Positions 46,796 to 56,688 are shown, counted from the first letter of the stretch. The stretch: 64,000 bases of DNA from an uncultured Bacteroidota bacterium (GCA_902609035.1 CACLQG010000003.1:11438-75437), one strand, 5' to 3'. The notes: generated from the sequence alone by a model not told the origin. Made by a program: numbers and translations.

Positions 46796-47602
46796 TTAAA
46801 CTTTATAGTGATTCATTATGATTTTCTCAAAAATAGTATCTGGTAAAACCCTTTTTAAAATTAGAGATATTTTTTGGAGAAATGAACCTGATTTATAGTG
46901 TACTTTTCTTTTTTTAAGGTTAATAATTTTATAAACTTTTTGAGCAAATTCATTGGGGTCGCTCCCATTATCTACATCGTCGTCTATTGTATCAAGAGAA
47001 TATTTATAAATATTGTGATAAGGGGACTCTTTATTAAGAGGGCTGTATATTCTTCGTGCACTAATATCTGTAGCATAATCTCCTGGAGCCAGAGTCACTA
47101 CATCAATTCCAAAACGTTTAACCTCCATTCTAAGTGCCTCCGAAGCAATCCACATTGCTCCTTTTGATGAAGAATATAAACCTCGGTAAGGTAAACCCAT
47201 ATATCCTCCAATGGAAGTTACATTAATAATCAAACCCGATTTTTGTTTACGCATTATAGGCAATATCTTTTGTATCAAAACTAAAGGGCCAAAGAAGTTG
47301 GTTCTGAAATGATATTCCATTGCCGATGAGTCAACCTCCTCAATTGGACCAGTGATCCCAGCGCCAGCATTGTTGATCAATACGTCGATACGCCCTGCTT
47401 TATCCAATACTTGTTGAACGAGAAGAGTGGCTGTATTAGGTTGATTCAAGTCAAAGGGTAAAAGTTTAACCCCGTTATTACTGCTATATTTTTTTGGTTC
47501 CCTACAGGTACCCAGAACATGATATTTGTGTTGCATAAGATAAGCAGCAGTGGCTTTGCCAAGACCAGAAGAGGCACCAGTAATCAATATTACTTTAGTC
47601 AT
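46796..47602 (-). CDS. Short-chain dehydrogenase/reductase
   Basis: A 268-residue classical SDR with an NAD(P)-binding TGASSGLGKATAAY, the NNAGAG structural motif, catalytic Ser in INVTSIGGYM and the YxxxK pair in GLYSSSKGAM. A hydrophobic, basic C-terminal tail (SGSFLQKISLILKRVLPDTIFEKI) suggests peripheral membrane contact. Substrate unknown. Its ATG lies only 15 bases beyond the 3' end of the SRP RNA, directly after the RNA's T-rich terminator, with no obvious promoter of its own. It may depend on read-through from the ffs promoter. Confidence 0.9.
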   Translation of the reverse strand: MTKVILITGASSGLGKATAAYLMQHKYHVLGTCREPKKYSSNNGVKLLPFDLNQPNTATLLVQQVLDKAGRIDVLINNAGAGITGPIEEVDSSAMEYHFRTNFFGPLVLIQKILPIMRKQKSGLIINVTSIGGYMGLPYRGLYSSSKGAMWIASEALRMEVKRFGIDVVTLAPGDYATDISARRIYSPLNKESPYHNIYKYSLDTIDDDVDNGSDPNEFAQKVYKIINLKKRKVHYKSGSFLQKISLILKRVLPDTIFEKIIMNHYKV

Positions 47603-47616
47603 TTAAAAATAAAAAA

Positions 47617-47713
47617 GGGCAAGCGATCTACATCACACCGCTACGACCGCCTACCCTTGCTGCGTTCCCGCCCTGGGGGGATTCGGCAGGAGCTGGTTGT
47701 GCAGGACTTGCCC
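47617..47713 (-). ncRNA. ffs: Signal recognition particle RNA, small bacterial (4.5S-like) type
   Basis: On the minus strand the roughly 97-base transcript begins GGGCAAGTCC and ends CGCTTGCCC, so the ends pair perfectly. The apical domain contains the universal SRP core: CCAGGGCGGGAACGCAGCAAGGGTA, split here as CCAGGGCGGGAAC and GCAGCAAGGGTA, with the GGAA-type tetraloop and the symmetric AC/AGCA internal loop that bind Ffh. A matching promoter is directly upstream and a T-rich tail (TTTTTTATTTTT) follows. No Alu domain, so this is the short form. Confidence 0.92.
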
Positions 47714-47717
47714 ATAG

Positions 47718-47747
47718 CAAATATAATACGTTTCCAGCGTTCGACAA
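47718..47747 (-). promoter_or_regulatory. Promoter of the SRP RNA: TTG - 19 bases - TATATTTG
   Basis: Minus-strand TTG (47745-47747) and TATATTTG (47718-47725) at 19-base spacing match the Bacteroidota consensus; the RNA's first G (47713) lies 5 bases after the -7 element, as expected for a transcription start. Confidence 0.75.
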
Positions 47748-47792
47748 TTATTTTAAATTCTTAATTTTATGATGATGTAATACACATAACAA

Positions 47793-48815
47793 ATGAAATT
47801 TTGGATTTTATTTTTGTCACTACTTTTTCTCAAGTGCAATACGGATATCTCAAAAGATTTAAAACTCATAGTTCTTGAAAAAAGCAAAAAATTTACACCC
47901 AATGACAAATTAAACTTTAACATAATTAATAAAAAAAAATACTCCATTGATTCTATAATATTTAAGTTAGATGGAAAGAGAGTCAATAATGGATTAGCTC
48001 TTAATAAAATGTCATTGGGCTTATTTGAATTAACAGCATCTGTATATACTTCTGGTAAAAAATATGAATATGAGGAAATGATAAGTATTGTTTCTGAAAA
48101 AAAACCAAAATTATATACTTACACAATACTAAATGAATACCCTCATGACAAAAAAGCCTATACCCAAGGATTAGAATTTTATCGCGATACTTTATACGAG
48201 AGTACAGGGCTCAGAGGCAAATCCAGTATAAGAAAAGTAAATTTCGAAACAGGAGAAGTTTACAAAAAAACAACATTAGACAAAGTCTATTTTGGCGAGG
48301 GAATTTCGTTTCTGAATGATAAGCTATACCAACTTACTTGGCAAGGAGATATTGGTTTTCAATATGACCCCAACCAGCTCAAAATGGAAAAATCATTTGC
48401 TTATCAGGAAAGTAAAGAAGGTTGGGGACTTTGTAATGATGGTAAAAAATTATACAAATCAGATGGTTCTCACCAAATATGGATTTTGGACGCAGAAAAC
48501 CAAAAAGAAATTGGTAAAATCCAAGTAATGACAGATAAGAATGCTTTAAAAAAAATAAATGAATTGGAATGGGTAAATGGTAAAATTTATGCTAATACTT
48601 ATCAATTTAAAAAAGAAGTTGGAATTATTATCAATCCAAAAAAAGGAGCCGTTGTGGGTGTAATCGATTTTTCGGGTTTAAAAAGTAAAGTTGAACAATT
48701 GTCTAACTTAGATGTACTCAATGGTATTGCCTACCATCCCTCTAGAAAAACTTTTTTTGTTACTGGAAAAAACTGGAGTAAATTGTTCGAGGTGAAGATA
48801 AGCCCCAAAGAGTGA
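47793..48815 (+). CDS. Glutaminyl-peptide cyclotransferase (plant/bacterial type)
   Basis: Converts N-terminal Gln of exported peptides to pyroglutamate. The 340-residue protein has a lipoprotein-type signal (MKFWILFLSLLFLKC, Cys at residue 15), about 70 residues of a small beta domain, then the five-bladed propeller of family PF05096: YTQGLEFYRDTLYESTGLRGKSS, YFGEGISFLNDKLYQLTW, GWGLCNDGKKLYKSDGS and WVNGKIYANTYQ, and the end NGIAYHPSRKTFFVTGKNW. The catalytic Glu region in YFGEGIS is present. It is divergent from ffs. Confidence 0.93.
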   Translation: MKFWILFLSLLFLKCNTDISKDLKLIVLEKSKKFTPNDKLNFNIINKKKYSIDSIIFKLDGKRVNNGLALNKMSLGLFELTASVYTSGKKYEYEEMISIVSEKKPKLYTYTILNEYPHDKKAYTQGLEFYRDTLYESTGLRGKSSIRKVNFETGEVYKKTTLDKVYFGEGISFLNDKLYQLTWQGDIGFQYDPNQLKMEKSFAYQESKEGWGLCNDGKKLYKSDGSHQIWILDAENQKEIGKIQVMTDKNALKKINELEWVNGKIYANTYQFKKEVGIIINPKKGAVVGVIDFSGLKSKVEQLSNLDVLNGIAYHPSRKTFFVTGKNWSKLFEVKISPKE

Positions 48816-49374
48816 GTCACCATTAAACACTTATAAAAATAGTTATCAAATAACATCTTTACAACCTTAATCATATCAAAAATGAGTAATACCCTCTGTA
48901 GACGCAGGTGATGGCCAAAGTAAATTGGGTGAAAGTAAAAACTCCATAGACGAAGCCACAGGTGTAAAGAGCATATGAAAACAAAAAGTAAATCAAAGGT
49001 AAGGTACTTTTTTTGGAGATATTATAAGAGTTGAAAATTTTGACAATTCAGTTATAAGACTAATTTGTATATTCATAATCATAAGTTTTTAAATTAGAAA
49101 AAATCTTAATATGGTAAATCTTAAAGCCTAATGTATTGAATTGATTTTTCTCCCAGAAAACCACTAAAATTATCCATTGAATTTCACGAAATTTATAATT
49201 GTCGACTTTACTTTTTAGGATTAAATATTACAAAGGTTTTTTTGAAATTTGAATATTGGCTATTTGATCAATTTTTAAAACTTATTGACATATAAATTTA
49301 TTGAAATGATGGAGTATTTTATCACCCTTATAGAAAATTATTATAGCTAAGATCAGTCAAATTTAAAAATTATA
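48816..49374. other. Intergenic, 559 bases, no gene supported
   Basis: AT-rich spacer between two genes facing each other (the cyclotransferase gene and the leftward cytochrome operon). No open frame longer than about 40 codons with protein-like content was found. A stretch near 48900-48960 reads VDAGDGQSKLGESKNSIDEA and stops on both sides. No strong terminator hairpin seen. Confidence 0.5.
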
Positions 49375-51471
49375 TTACCAAAAAATCAATTCATCGGCAA
49401 AAACCCACGACTTTTTGCTTTTCCATTTTTGGTAAACTGGTGCATTTGGGAATTTCATGTGGTTTAAAGCAATAACCTTTATCTCTTTATAGCCATTAAA
49501 ATCAACGGGTAAAGTAAAGTCTTTAAAATAAGAAATTCTTTCGTCTGGACTATCTTGAACAGGAATAACTAATTCGCTCAGTAATTCGTATTTTCCCTTC
49601 ATAGATTTTCCATAGACTTCAATTTTTTTAGGAAAAATACTTCTCATGTCTAAGTTCTCCAGCATACTCAATGTAACATGATTAATTTCATCTGAATTGT
49701 TAAGCTCCACCTCAATATCCAAATCTTGTTCAACAACACCTAACCATGTTTTAGCCACCTCAATACTAGTGCCTCTATAAACCTTTTTGCCTTTTTTACC
49801 ATCAAATAAAACAGATTGGTTGTTCTCAAAAGTTAAATTCACATGATGACTAATAGAAAAACTCCTTTTTAGTTCGTTGTTTACTTGAAAGTCAACAACA
49901 TGATGATTGTTTTTAAACAACATTACCTCAAAAACCTTACTATCCGACCAGCCTTTTTTTATCGACTTTGCCTTAAGCTGAGTCGATTTATTAATAGAAA
50001 TAGGGCCAGTATATATAGGATCTTTTTTATCTGGCTCACTTCCATCTAGGGTAAAATGGATATCACTATTTTTTACTACTGTTTCCTTAAACACAATACT
50101 GAGCGAATCATTGAAAATGTGATTAGAGTTAATTATTTCAGGTTGACTTAGGCTCAACTTCTCTTTAAACAAATCGAAAGTACCAAAATTGACCAATGAC
50201 GGTGAAATAGATGCCAATTGCTTTTGTTGATTTTTTTCTATCAAGGTATTCCAAGCATAAATAGATTTTGGAGCAGCATTTAGCAATAATTTTTGCAACC
50301 CTTGATGGGTAACAGCAGTATTACACAAATTCAATACATCTAAATTACTGTTTACTAAATAGCCTAGAGCAATATCACTGATCTTTGTTTGATCCATTCG
50401 CAATACTCTAAGCCTGGGAAAATCCATTAAAACCTTAGCCATATTGTTGTCAAAATTCGTTCCGCTAACATCCAAATCTATGAGTTGATTTTTAACTTTC
50501 GTCAAGGTATTTACATGATCATCAGCCAGTCTTGACTTCATAAACTTTAACTTCAGTAGATTATCCTCAAGAGCATTGGGTTTAACCCTAAACCCTAAGG
50601 TAATTAACTTCTCCAGGTCACTTCCTTTTGCAGGTTTAACTTTTTCATCAGCTCCTAAAAATGACAAAATATTTGTTTTAAAAGTTTCGTTTTTCGCCAA
50701 GTTTGTCTGTCCTAGTTCAAGGTATGCTCCAGAAGTCACCCAATCTGCCAAAAGCCATTTTTCTTTTTCTGTCAATTGTGATTTATTCTTTGGTGGCATA
50801 TGAAGTTTGTCTTCTTTGGGTAGATTGATGTATTTTAACAATCTTCCCTCTTTTGGATTTTGAGTATTAAATAAGCTTCCACGTTCACCTCCTTTTAGAA
50901 CCAAATTATAGTGATCAAGTCGTAAATCACTCTTACTCTTATTCGCATTGTGACAGCTGACGCATTTATCCTCAAAAATCACATTGACCACATCATTATA
51001 ATAATCAATGCTGTCTTTTACAAAAATAACCTTAGGTTTTTCAAATAATTCAGCAGCTGAAAGGTAATCATCTCCATGAGTGATTTGTCCTCCTTTGTGT
51101 CCCGTTACAATTAATGCAATAAGAGTAAGGATATAGCCCCAAAAAAAAAGATTTTCTCTTCCTTTCAAGCGGTGTAAAATAGTCAAACCTAGACTCAGAA
51201 TTAAAGTAATAACCCCAGCCCAAAAATGAAATTTAAGGGTATTGAAGTCATAATCATTGTTTAAAGAGAGTAAATAACCAAGTAAACTGGCTACCAAAGC
51301 TCCTGCAAAAGAAAAATCAACCCCTATGCGAATGGCTTTATTAAGGTGGAAGTTTTGAAACTTTGAGATGAGCAATAAAAAGAAAGTCATAAGTAAAGAA
51401 CCAATGGGCAAATGCAATACCAACGGGTGGAACTTTCCAATATATTTGAGTATTTCTAATGTATAATCCAC
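49375..51471 (-). CDS. Membrane-anchored c-type cytochrome protein with DUF2231-like, LRR-like and chitobiase C-terminal-like modules
   Basis: A 698-residue multidomain protein. Four hydrophobic helices (about 12-140) form a DUF2231-like membrane domain beginning KFHPLVLHLPIGSLLM. A heme c site CVSCH (near residue 173) sits in a PSCyt1-type domain with DLRLDHYN and MPPKNKSQL, where Met can be the second heme ligand. Leucine-rich repeats follow (FPRLRVLRMDQTKISDIALG, NLDVLNLCNTAVTHQG). Then comes a chitobiase-type domain (FTLDGSEPDKKDPIYTGPI), and the end resembles a galactose-binding fold. It is the third gene of a leftward operon with DUF1501 (4-base gap). Role unknown; electron transfer or surface binding is inferred. 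Confidence 0.85.
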   Translation of the reverse strand: MDYTLEILKYIGKFHPLVLHLPIGSLLMTFFLLLISKFQNFHLNKAIRIGVDFSFAGALVASLLGYLLSLNNDYDFNTLKFHFWAGVITLILSLGLTILHRLKGRENLFFWGYILTLIALIVTGHKGGQITHGDDYLSAAELFEKPKVIFVKDSIDYYNDVVNVIFEDKCVSCHNANKSKSDLRLDHYNLVLKGGERGSLFNTQNPKEGRLLKYINLPKEDKLHMPPKNKSQLTEKEKWLLADWVTSGAYLELGQTNLAKNETFKTNILSFLGADEKVKPAKGSDLEKLITLGFRVKPNALEDNLLKLKFMKSRLADDHVNTLTKVKNQLIDLDVSGTNFDNNMAKVLMDFPRLRVLRMDQTKISDIALGYLVNSNLDVLNLCNTAVTHQGLQKLLLNAAPKSIYAWNTLIEKNQQKQLASISPSLVNFGTFDLFKEKLSLSQPEIINSNHIFNDSLSIVFKETVVKNSDIHFTLDGSEPDKKDPIYTGPISINKSTQLKAKSIKKGWSDSKVFEVMLFKNNHHVVDFQVNNELKRSFSISHHVNLTFENNQSVLFDGKKGKKVYRGTSIEVAKTWLGVVEQDLDIEVELNNSDEINHVTLSMLENLDMRSIFPKKIEVYGKSMKGKYELLSELVIPVQDSPDERISYFKDFTLPVDFNGYKEIKVIALNHMKFPNAPVYQKWKSKKSWVFADELIFW

Positions 51472-51475
51472 GAGG

Positions 51476-52945
51476 TCAAATTGACAATATATCTCTTTTT
51501 ACTTCACCCGAAACATCAGTTAATCTGAACCTTCTGCCTTGGGTCTTATAAATCATCTTTTCATGATCGACACCAAACTGGTTAAGTAAGGTAGCTTGAA
51601 GGTCATGCACATGCATAGGGTCTTTGACAATATTATATCCAAAATCATCTGTCTCTCCATAACTAAATCCAGGCTTTATTCCGCCTCCTGCCATAAAAAT
51701 TGTAAAAGATCGGGGATGGTGATCTCGACCATAATCCGTATCGGAAAGTTTACCTTGACAATAATTTGTTCTTCCAAACTCGCCTCCCCAAATCACAAGA
51801 GTATCCTCTAATAAACCTCTCTGCTTTAAATCCATAATCAAAGCAGCAGTGCCTTGATCCACATCCTCAGCCTGACGTTTTATTTGTGAGGGTAAATTGT
51901 CGTGCTGATCCCAACCGGTGTGGTACAATTGAACAAATCTTACATCCTTCTCAATTAAGCGACGGGCCAAAAGACAATTGGCAGCATAGGTCCCAGGTTG
52001 GTAGGAATTTTTACCATACATACGTAAAATATGATCCGGTTCATCGCTAATATCCATTACATCAGGGACTGAAGTTTGCATTCTATAAGCCATTTCGTAA
52101 TTTGAAATACGACTATTAATTTCTGGATCACCGAATGTTTTCTCTTGCTCTTCATTTAGAGCTGCCAAATGATCCAACATATTTCTTCTTTCGCTTTTGG
52201 AAACTCCTTCAGGGTTTTGCAGATACAAAACGGGATCCTTGCCAGAACGGAATTGTACGCCCTGATGCAGTGAACTCAAAAAACCATTCCCCCACAATCT
52301 AGAATATAATGGTTGTGGTTGAGGCTTACCATTTCCTGTAGAAAGTAATACGATAAAGGAGGGCAAATTATCATTTAAACTTCCCAAACCATAACTCATC
52401 CAGGAGCCAATACTCGGTCGGCCTGGCAATTGGGAACCCGTTTGAAAAAAAGTTATTGCTGGGTCGTGGTTAATCGCCTCCGTATGCATGGATTTAACAA
52501 AACACAACTCATCCACTACTTTAGAAACGTGTGGCATTAAATCACTAACCCAAGCTCGGGATTCACCATATTGATTAAAATTATAGATACTTCCTGTTAC
52601 GGGAAATTTGTCTTGACGTGAGGTCATCCCAGTCAACCTTTGTCCTTTTCTAATCGAATCGGGTAAATCCATACCCCGGTATTTGTTCAAATGAGGTTTA
52701 TAATCAAATAAATCTAATTGTGAGGGCCCTCCACTTTGAAATAGATAAATCACCCTTTTTGCTTTGGGTGCAAAATGAGGTATAGGCAATGGTCCTGCTT
52801 GCAACTGAGGCGAAGCAGAATCTGAAGAACTGATACTAAAAGGGTCCAATAAGTTTCCCAATGCCAAACCACCAATTCCAAATCCTAGGTTTTTGAGAAA
52901 ATGGCGACGGTTATTATTTAAAAAATACTTATTTAATTGCTCCAT
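51476..52945 (-). CDS. DUF1501 domain-containing protein with Tat signal
   Basis: A 489-residue exported protein of the DUF1501 family, which belongs to the alkaline phosphatase/sulfatase-like superfamily. The N-terminus has a twin-arginine motif NRRHFLKNLG followed by a short hydrophobic run (residues 13-35), so it is probably folded before export. Conserved blocks include YLFQSGGPSQLDLFDYKP, MHTEAINHDPAITFFQTG, GWDQHDNLPSQIKRQ, LVIWGGEFGRT, and HHPRSFTIFMAGGGIKPG, with Asp/His residues suited to metal binding. It always accompanies DUF1549/DUF1553 cytochrome proteins in such operons. The biochemical activity is not established. Confidence 0.9.
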   Translation of the reverse strand: MEQLNKYFLNNNRRHFLKNLGFGIGGLALGNLLDPFSISSSDSASPQLQAGPLPIPHFAPKAKRVIYLFQSGGPSQLDLFDYKPHLNKYRGMDLPDSIRKGQRLTGMTSRQDKFPVTGSIYNFNQYGESRAWVSDLMPHVSKVVDELCFVKSMHTEAINHDPAITFFQTGSQLPGRPSIGSWMSYGLGSLNDNLPSFIVLLSTGNGKPQPQPLYSRLWGNGFLSSLHQGVQFRSGKDPVLYLQNPEGVSKSERRNMLDHLAALNEEQEKTFGDPEINSRISNYEMAYRMQTSVPDVMDISDEPDHILRMYGKNSYQPGTYAANCLLARRLIEKDVRFVQLYHTGWDQHDNLPSQIKRQAEDVDQGTAALIMDLKQRGLLEDTLVIWGGEFGRTNYCQGKLSDTDYGRDHHPRSFTIFMAGGGIKPGFSYGETDDFGYNIVKDPMHVHDLQATLLNQFGVDHEKMIYKTQGRRFRLTDVSGEVKRDILSI

Positions 52946-52948
52946 AGC

Positions 52949-55279
52949 TTAACTTTTGTGTGAAGTTTCATCCAAGTTGTAAATCAATAACGCCAAAGAA
53001 GTATAACTCTTCATTTTTAGATCCTCTTCTGTCAATTCTTTAGTTTTTTTGGCATGTAATTCCTCAGCTGATTTTAGATAGTCTATCATTTCAGACAAAG
53101 CTTTTCGACTAGGGTTTCGTCCTGTAATTCGGCGATGCAATGCTTCTACACGATACTTATCTTTTTTAATTTCACTTTCTAATATCAGAGTTGCAATGGC
53201 TTCAGCAGCATTTTGAACTTGCGGGTCATTCAGTAATATAAGTGACTGCAATGGCGTACTGGTTTTCTGACGCTCCACAGTACAATAGTCCCTTGAGGAG
53301 GCATCGAACGTAATCATACCCGGGGGAGGTACTGTTCTTTTCCAATATGTGTAAAGACTTCTACGATATTGATTTCCATTGGTCGACATTATATAGCGCT
53401 TAAGCGAATTGGATGTACTTCCTCCGGTCATTTCATCCCATAAACCTGGAGGCTGATAGGGTTTAACACTGGGACCACCTATTCGGTCCACAAATAAACC
53501 ACTACTTACCAAAACATTGTCTCTTATCATCTCAGCTGTAAGCTTTTGTCTTGGAAAAACAGATAAATATTGGTTTTTAGGATCGATACTCAACTGTAAA
53601 GCATTAGGTTTGCTAGATTGTTGATAGGTTGAAGACATGACTATTCTTTTGATCATCTTTTTAGTATCCCAGCCCTCTTCAATAAAAGTCACCGCCAACC
53701 AATCCAATAATTCTGGATGGGTAGGTAATGAACCTTGATTTCCAAAATCTGAGGGAGTTGCCACAATACCCATGCCAAAAAATTGTTGCCAAAGATTATT
53801 CACCGCTACTCTTGATGTTAACGGATTTTTAGGATCAAAAAGCCATTTTGAAAGTCCTAATCTATTCTTGGGCAAACTAACGTCAAAACTTAATATGTTA
53901 CCTGGCATTCCGCCATCGAGTTTATATTCTGTAGGAGAGTCATAGGCTCCACGATTCAGAATGTAGGTATTCCTTAAATCCTCCACCTCTTCCATAACCA
54001 TGACCTCAAGCTCGGGGATGCTGTCGGGCCATCTTACAAAAGCAAGTTCCCTATCGATCAATTCCTGATTCAATTTGATTTTGGGTGAAGCTACTTCTTG
54101 ATAACCGATCACACCTTTCTCATCTAATCGATTGAAAAAGCTGTAAAGGTTAAAATAGTCCTTTTGGGTGAGCTCGTCGTACTTATGATCATGACAACGC
54201 GCGCATTCCATAGTCAATCCCATAAACGATTTGGCAGTAGTCGCTGTTCGATCTGCTACATATTCAACACGATATTCTTCTTCAATTACCCCACCCTCTT
54301 GTGTGATCATATGATTGCGGTTAAATCCTGTTGCCAAAATTTGCTCTTTTGTCGCCTCGGGGATAAGATCACCCGCCAATTGCCACGTAACGAATTCATC
54401 ATAGGGAAGATTTTTGTTGTAAGCGTGTATAACCCAATCTCGCCATGGCCACATAAAACGCTGGGTGTCATCTTGATATCCATTGGTATCGGCGTAGCGG
54501 GCAATGTCCATCCATATCGAAGCCATTCGCTCCCCATATGAGGGGGATTCTAGTAGACTATCCACTACCTTTTCATATGCATTTTTGCTATCGTCGTTAA
54601 GAAAAGAATCAATTTCACTGACTGAAGGTGGAAGTCCTATAAGATCAAAATACAAGCGTCGAAGGATTATCTCTTTGGATGCCTTAGCCGATGGTTTTAA
54701 TCCTTTTTTAAACATTTTATTGCCTATAAAATGGTCAATGGTATGGGTACTCCATTCTTGCAAATCTTGTGTTTTAGGATTGCTTTTTATGGGAGGATTA
54801 TAGGCCCAGTGGGTCTCCCATTCTGCACCTTGTTCAATCCATCTTTCTATAATTTTTTTCTCTCTTTCGGTCAACTCTAAATTAGATTCTGGTGGAGGCA
54901 TTTGATGAGAAGCTCTTTTGGATCGAATACGATTAACCAATTCACTTCTTGGAACATCAGCAGGGAAAATTATCTGTTTTCTAGGATCTTCAACACTTGC
55001 TCTGTACCAATGGTCACTGACATCCAGCCTGAAGTTGGCTTCCACAGAATTGGGATCAGGTCCATGGCATTTATAACATTTGTCAGAAAGAATCGGTTTT
55101 ACATCAAAATTATAGCTGATTTTCTGAGGTATAGGGGCATCGGTGTTATTTGCATCCAAAGTAGAAACCAATCCTAGCATATTACTTTTTGGTTGATCTT
55201 TAAAATAATAATTTAAGCCAAGAGCTATAATAAAGGCTCCTAAAAAAAACAGTAAAGGTGTGAATTTTTTTAAAATCAT
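52949..55279 (-). CDS. PSD1-type c-cytochrome protein with DUF1549 and DUF1553 domains
   Basis: First gene of the leftward operon, 776 residues. An N-terminal membrane anchor (about 6-24) precedes a heme c site CYKCH (residues 70-74) in a planctomycete-type cytochrome domain ending MPPPESNLELTEREKKIIERW. DUF1549 follows (about 180-385: HTIDHFIGNKMFKKGLKPS, RRLYFDLIGLPPSVSEID, YGERMASIWMDIARYADTNGYQ), with a second CxxCH-like CARCHDHKYDELTQKDY near 358. DUF1553 occupies the C-terminus (NPLTSRVAVNNLWQQFFGMGIV, GGPSVKPYQPPGLWDEM). The family is abundant in Planctomycetes and patchy in Bacteroidota. Function unknown; its genes often accompany polysaccharide degradation, but no sulfatase or SusCD gene is nearby. 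Confidence 0.9.
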   Translation of the reverse strand: MILKKFTPLLFFLGAFIIALGLNYYFKDQPKSNMLGLVSTLDANNTDAPIPQKISYNFDVKPILSDKCYKCHGPDPNSVEANFRLDVSDHWYRASVEDPRKQIIFPADVPRSELVNRIRSKRASHQMPPPESNLELTEREKKIIERWIEQGAEWETHWAYNPPIKSNPKTQDLQEWSTHTIDHFIGNKMFKKGLKPSAKASKEIILRRLYFDLIGLPPSVSEIDSFLNDDSKNAYEKVVDSLLESPSYGERMASIWMDIARYADTNGYQDDTQRFMWPWRDWVIHAYNKNLPYDEFVTWQLAGDLIPEATKEQILATGFNRNHMITQEGGVIEEEYRVEYVADRTATTAKSFMGLTMECARCHDHKYDELTQKDYFNLYSFFNRLDEKGVIGYQEVASPKIKLNQELIDRELAFVRWPDSIPELEVMVMEEVEDLRNTYILNRGAYDSPTEYKLDGGMPGNILSFDVSLPKNRLGLSKWLFDPKNPLTSRVAVNNLWQQFFGMGIVATPSDFGNQGSLPTHPELLDWLAVTFIEEGWDTKKMIKRIVMSSTYQQSSKPNALQLSIDPKNQYLSVFPRQKLTAEMIRDNVLVSSGLFVDRIGGPSVKPYQPPGLWDEMTGGSTSNSLKRYIMSTNGNQYRRSLYTYWKRTVPPPGMITFDASSRDYCTVERQKTSTPLQSLILLNDPQVQNAAEAIATLILESEIKKDKYRVEALHRRITGRNPSRKALSEMIDYLKSAEELHAKKTKELTEEDLKMKSYTSLALLIYNLDETSHKS

Positions 55280-55409
55280 CTTGTTTCACATTACTTTAAA
55301 ATTAATTTAAGATATAAAATTAAAAAAATAATTCCTTAACTGATTTATTCTGAAACTAATGTGGAAAATTAGTCCATCCAAAAAAAGTAAGTTAATATTA
55401 GTAAAAAGA

Positions 55410-56688
55410 TTAGTAATCGAAAAGCGGCCTACCTTCCATAAATTGATTTACATCTTTTGCGACAGCTTCGATACTTTTTTCATTTTCGGGATTAGAAATT
55501 ACACGATCTATGAAGTCAACTACGGTCTCCATATCCTCTTCTTGAAGTCCACGCGTAGTTATAGCGGCAGCTCCAAATCGGATACCAGAAGTTACAAAAG
55601 GAGACTTGTCATCAAACGGCACCATGTTTTTATTGGCAGTGATATCTGCCTCAACCAAAGCCTGCTCAGCAGATTTTCCCGTAATGTCCTTATTTCGCAA
55701 ATCAATCAGCATCATGTGATTATCCGTGCCACCAGAGATGAGGTCGTAATCTTTTTTAACAAATGCATCAGCCATGGCACTAGCATTTTTTCTGACCTGT
55801 AACATATAATTTTTGAAGCTTGGTCTTAATGCCTCTCCAAAAGCTATTGCTTTTGCTGCTATAACATGTTCTAGAGGCCCCCCCTGATTTCCAGGGAATA
55901 CTGCCATATCCAATAGGTGGGACATTTGGCGAAGTGTACCATTTTTAAGTGCTTCACCAAAAGGGTTATCGAAATCATTACCCATTAGAATTAATCCTCC
56001 ACGTGGACCACGCAATGTTTTGTGAGTTGTAGTAGTTACCACATGACAGTGGGGAATAGGATCAGATAGTAAACCTGTAGCTATCATCCCCGAAGGATGT
56101 GAGATATCAGCCAATAAAAAGGCACCTACCTCATCCGCTATGTCTCTGAATCTTTTAAAATCAATTTCTCGAGAGTAAGCAGATGCCCCAGCAATAATCA
56201 TTTGTGGTTGAACCTTTTTAGCAATGGCTAAAATATTTTCGTAATCCAATCTTCCAGTGTCTTCTTGAACCCCATAAAAATGAGCTTTATACAAACGACC
56301 TGAAAAATTAACAGGCGAACCGTGGGTCAAATGCCCACCATGAGACAAATCAAATCCCAAAATTTTGTCTCCTGGCTTTAAAAAGGCATGGAAAACAGCT
56401 GTATTGGCCTGGGAGCCAGAGTGGGGTTGCACATTGGCATAAGTGGCACCAAATAATTCTTTCGCGCGATCAATCGCTATTTGTTCTATTTGATCCACTA
56501 CCTCGCATCCACCATAATAACGTTTTCCAGGGTAACCTTCAGCATATTTATTGGTTAAAATAGATCCCGTGGCCTCCATTACGGCTGGGCTAGTAAAATT
56601 TTCAGAAGCAATCAATTCAATACCATTCAACTGACGTTTTTTCTTCCGAGGTGATCAAATCAAAAATTGCTGTATCTCTTGCTATCAT
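55410..56688 (-). CDS. glyA: Serine hydroxymethyltransferase, broken by a single-base frameshift near the N-terminus
   Basis: PLP enzyme making glycine and methylene-THF from serine. The main frame (55410-56630) starts at [17 protein letters not shown] and has PLP Lys in [15 protein letters not shown] and the rest intact. The true N-terminus is in another frame: ATG at 56688 reads [17 protein letters not shown], then ACG TCA instead of the expected CGT CAG TTG (RQLNGIEL). Removing one A from the A6 run (T6 at 56637-56642 on the plus strand) restores a continuous protein of about 425 residues. GlyA is normally needed for growth, so an artefact or a very recent mutation is more likely than loss. 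An additional in-frame ATG lies at 56691. Confidence 0.9.

Noticed and set aside
48895..48965. Short protein-like stretch VDAGDGQSKLGESKNSIDEA as a decayed gene
   Set aside because: Only about 25 codons between stops and no family recognised; the rest of the spacer shows no continuation in any frame.
49375..55279. Recently acquired genomic island
   Set aside because: No integrase, transposase, tRNA or direct repeats, and base composition looks like that of the neighbours.
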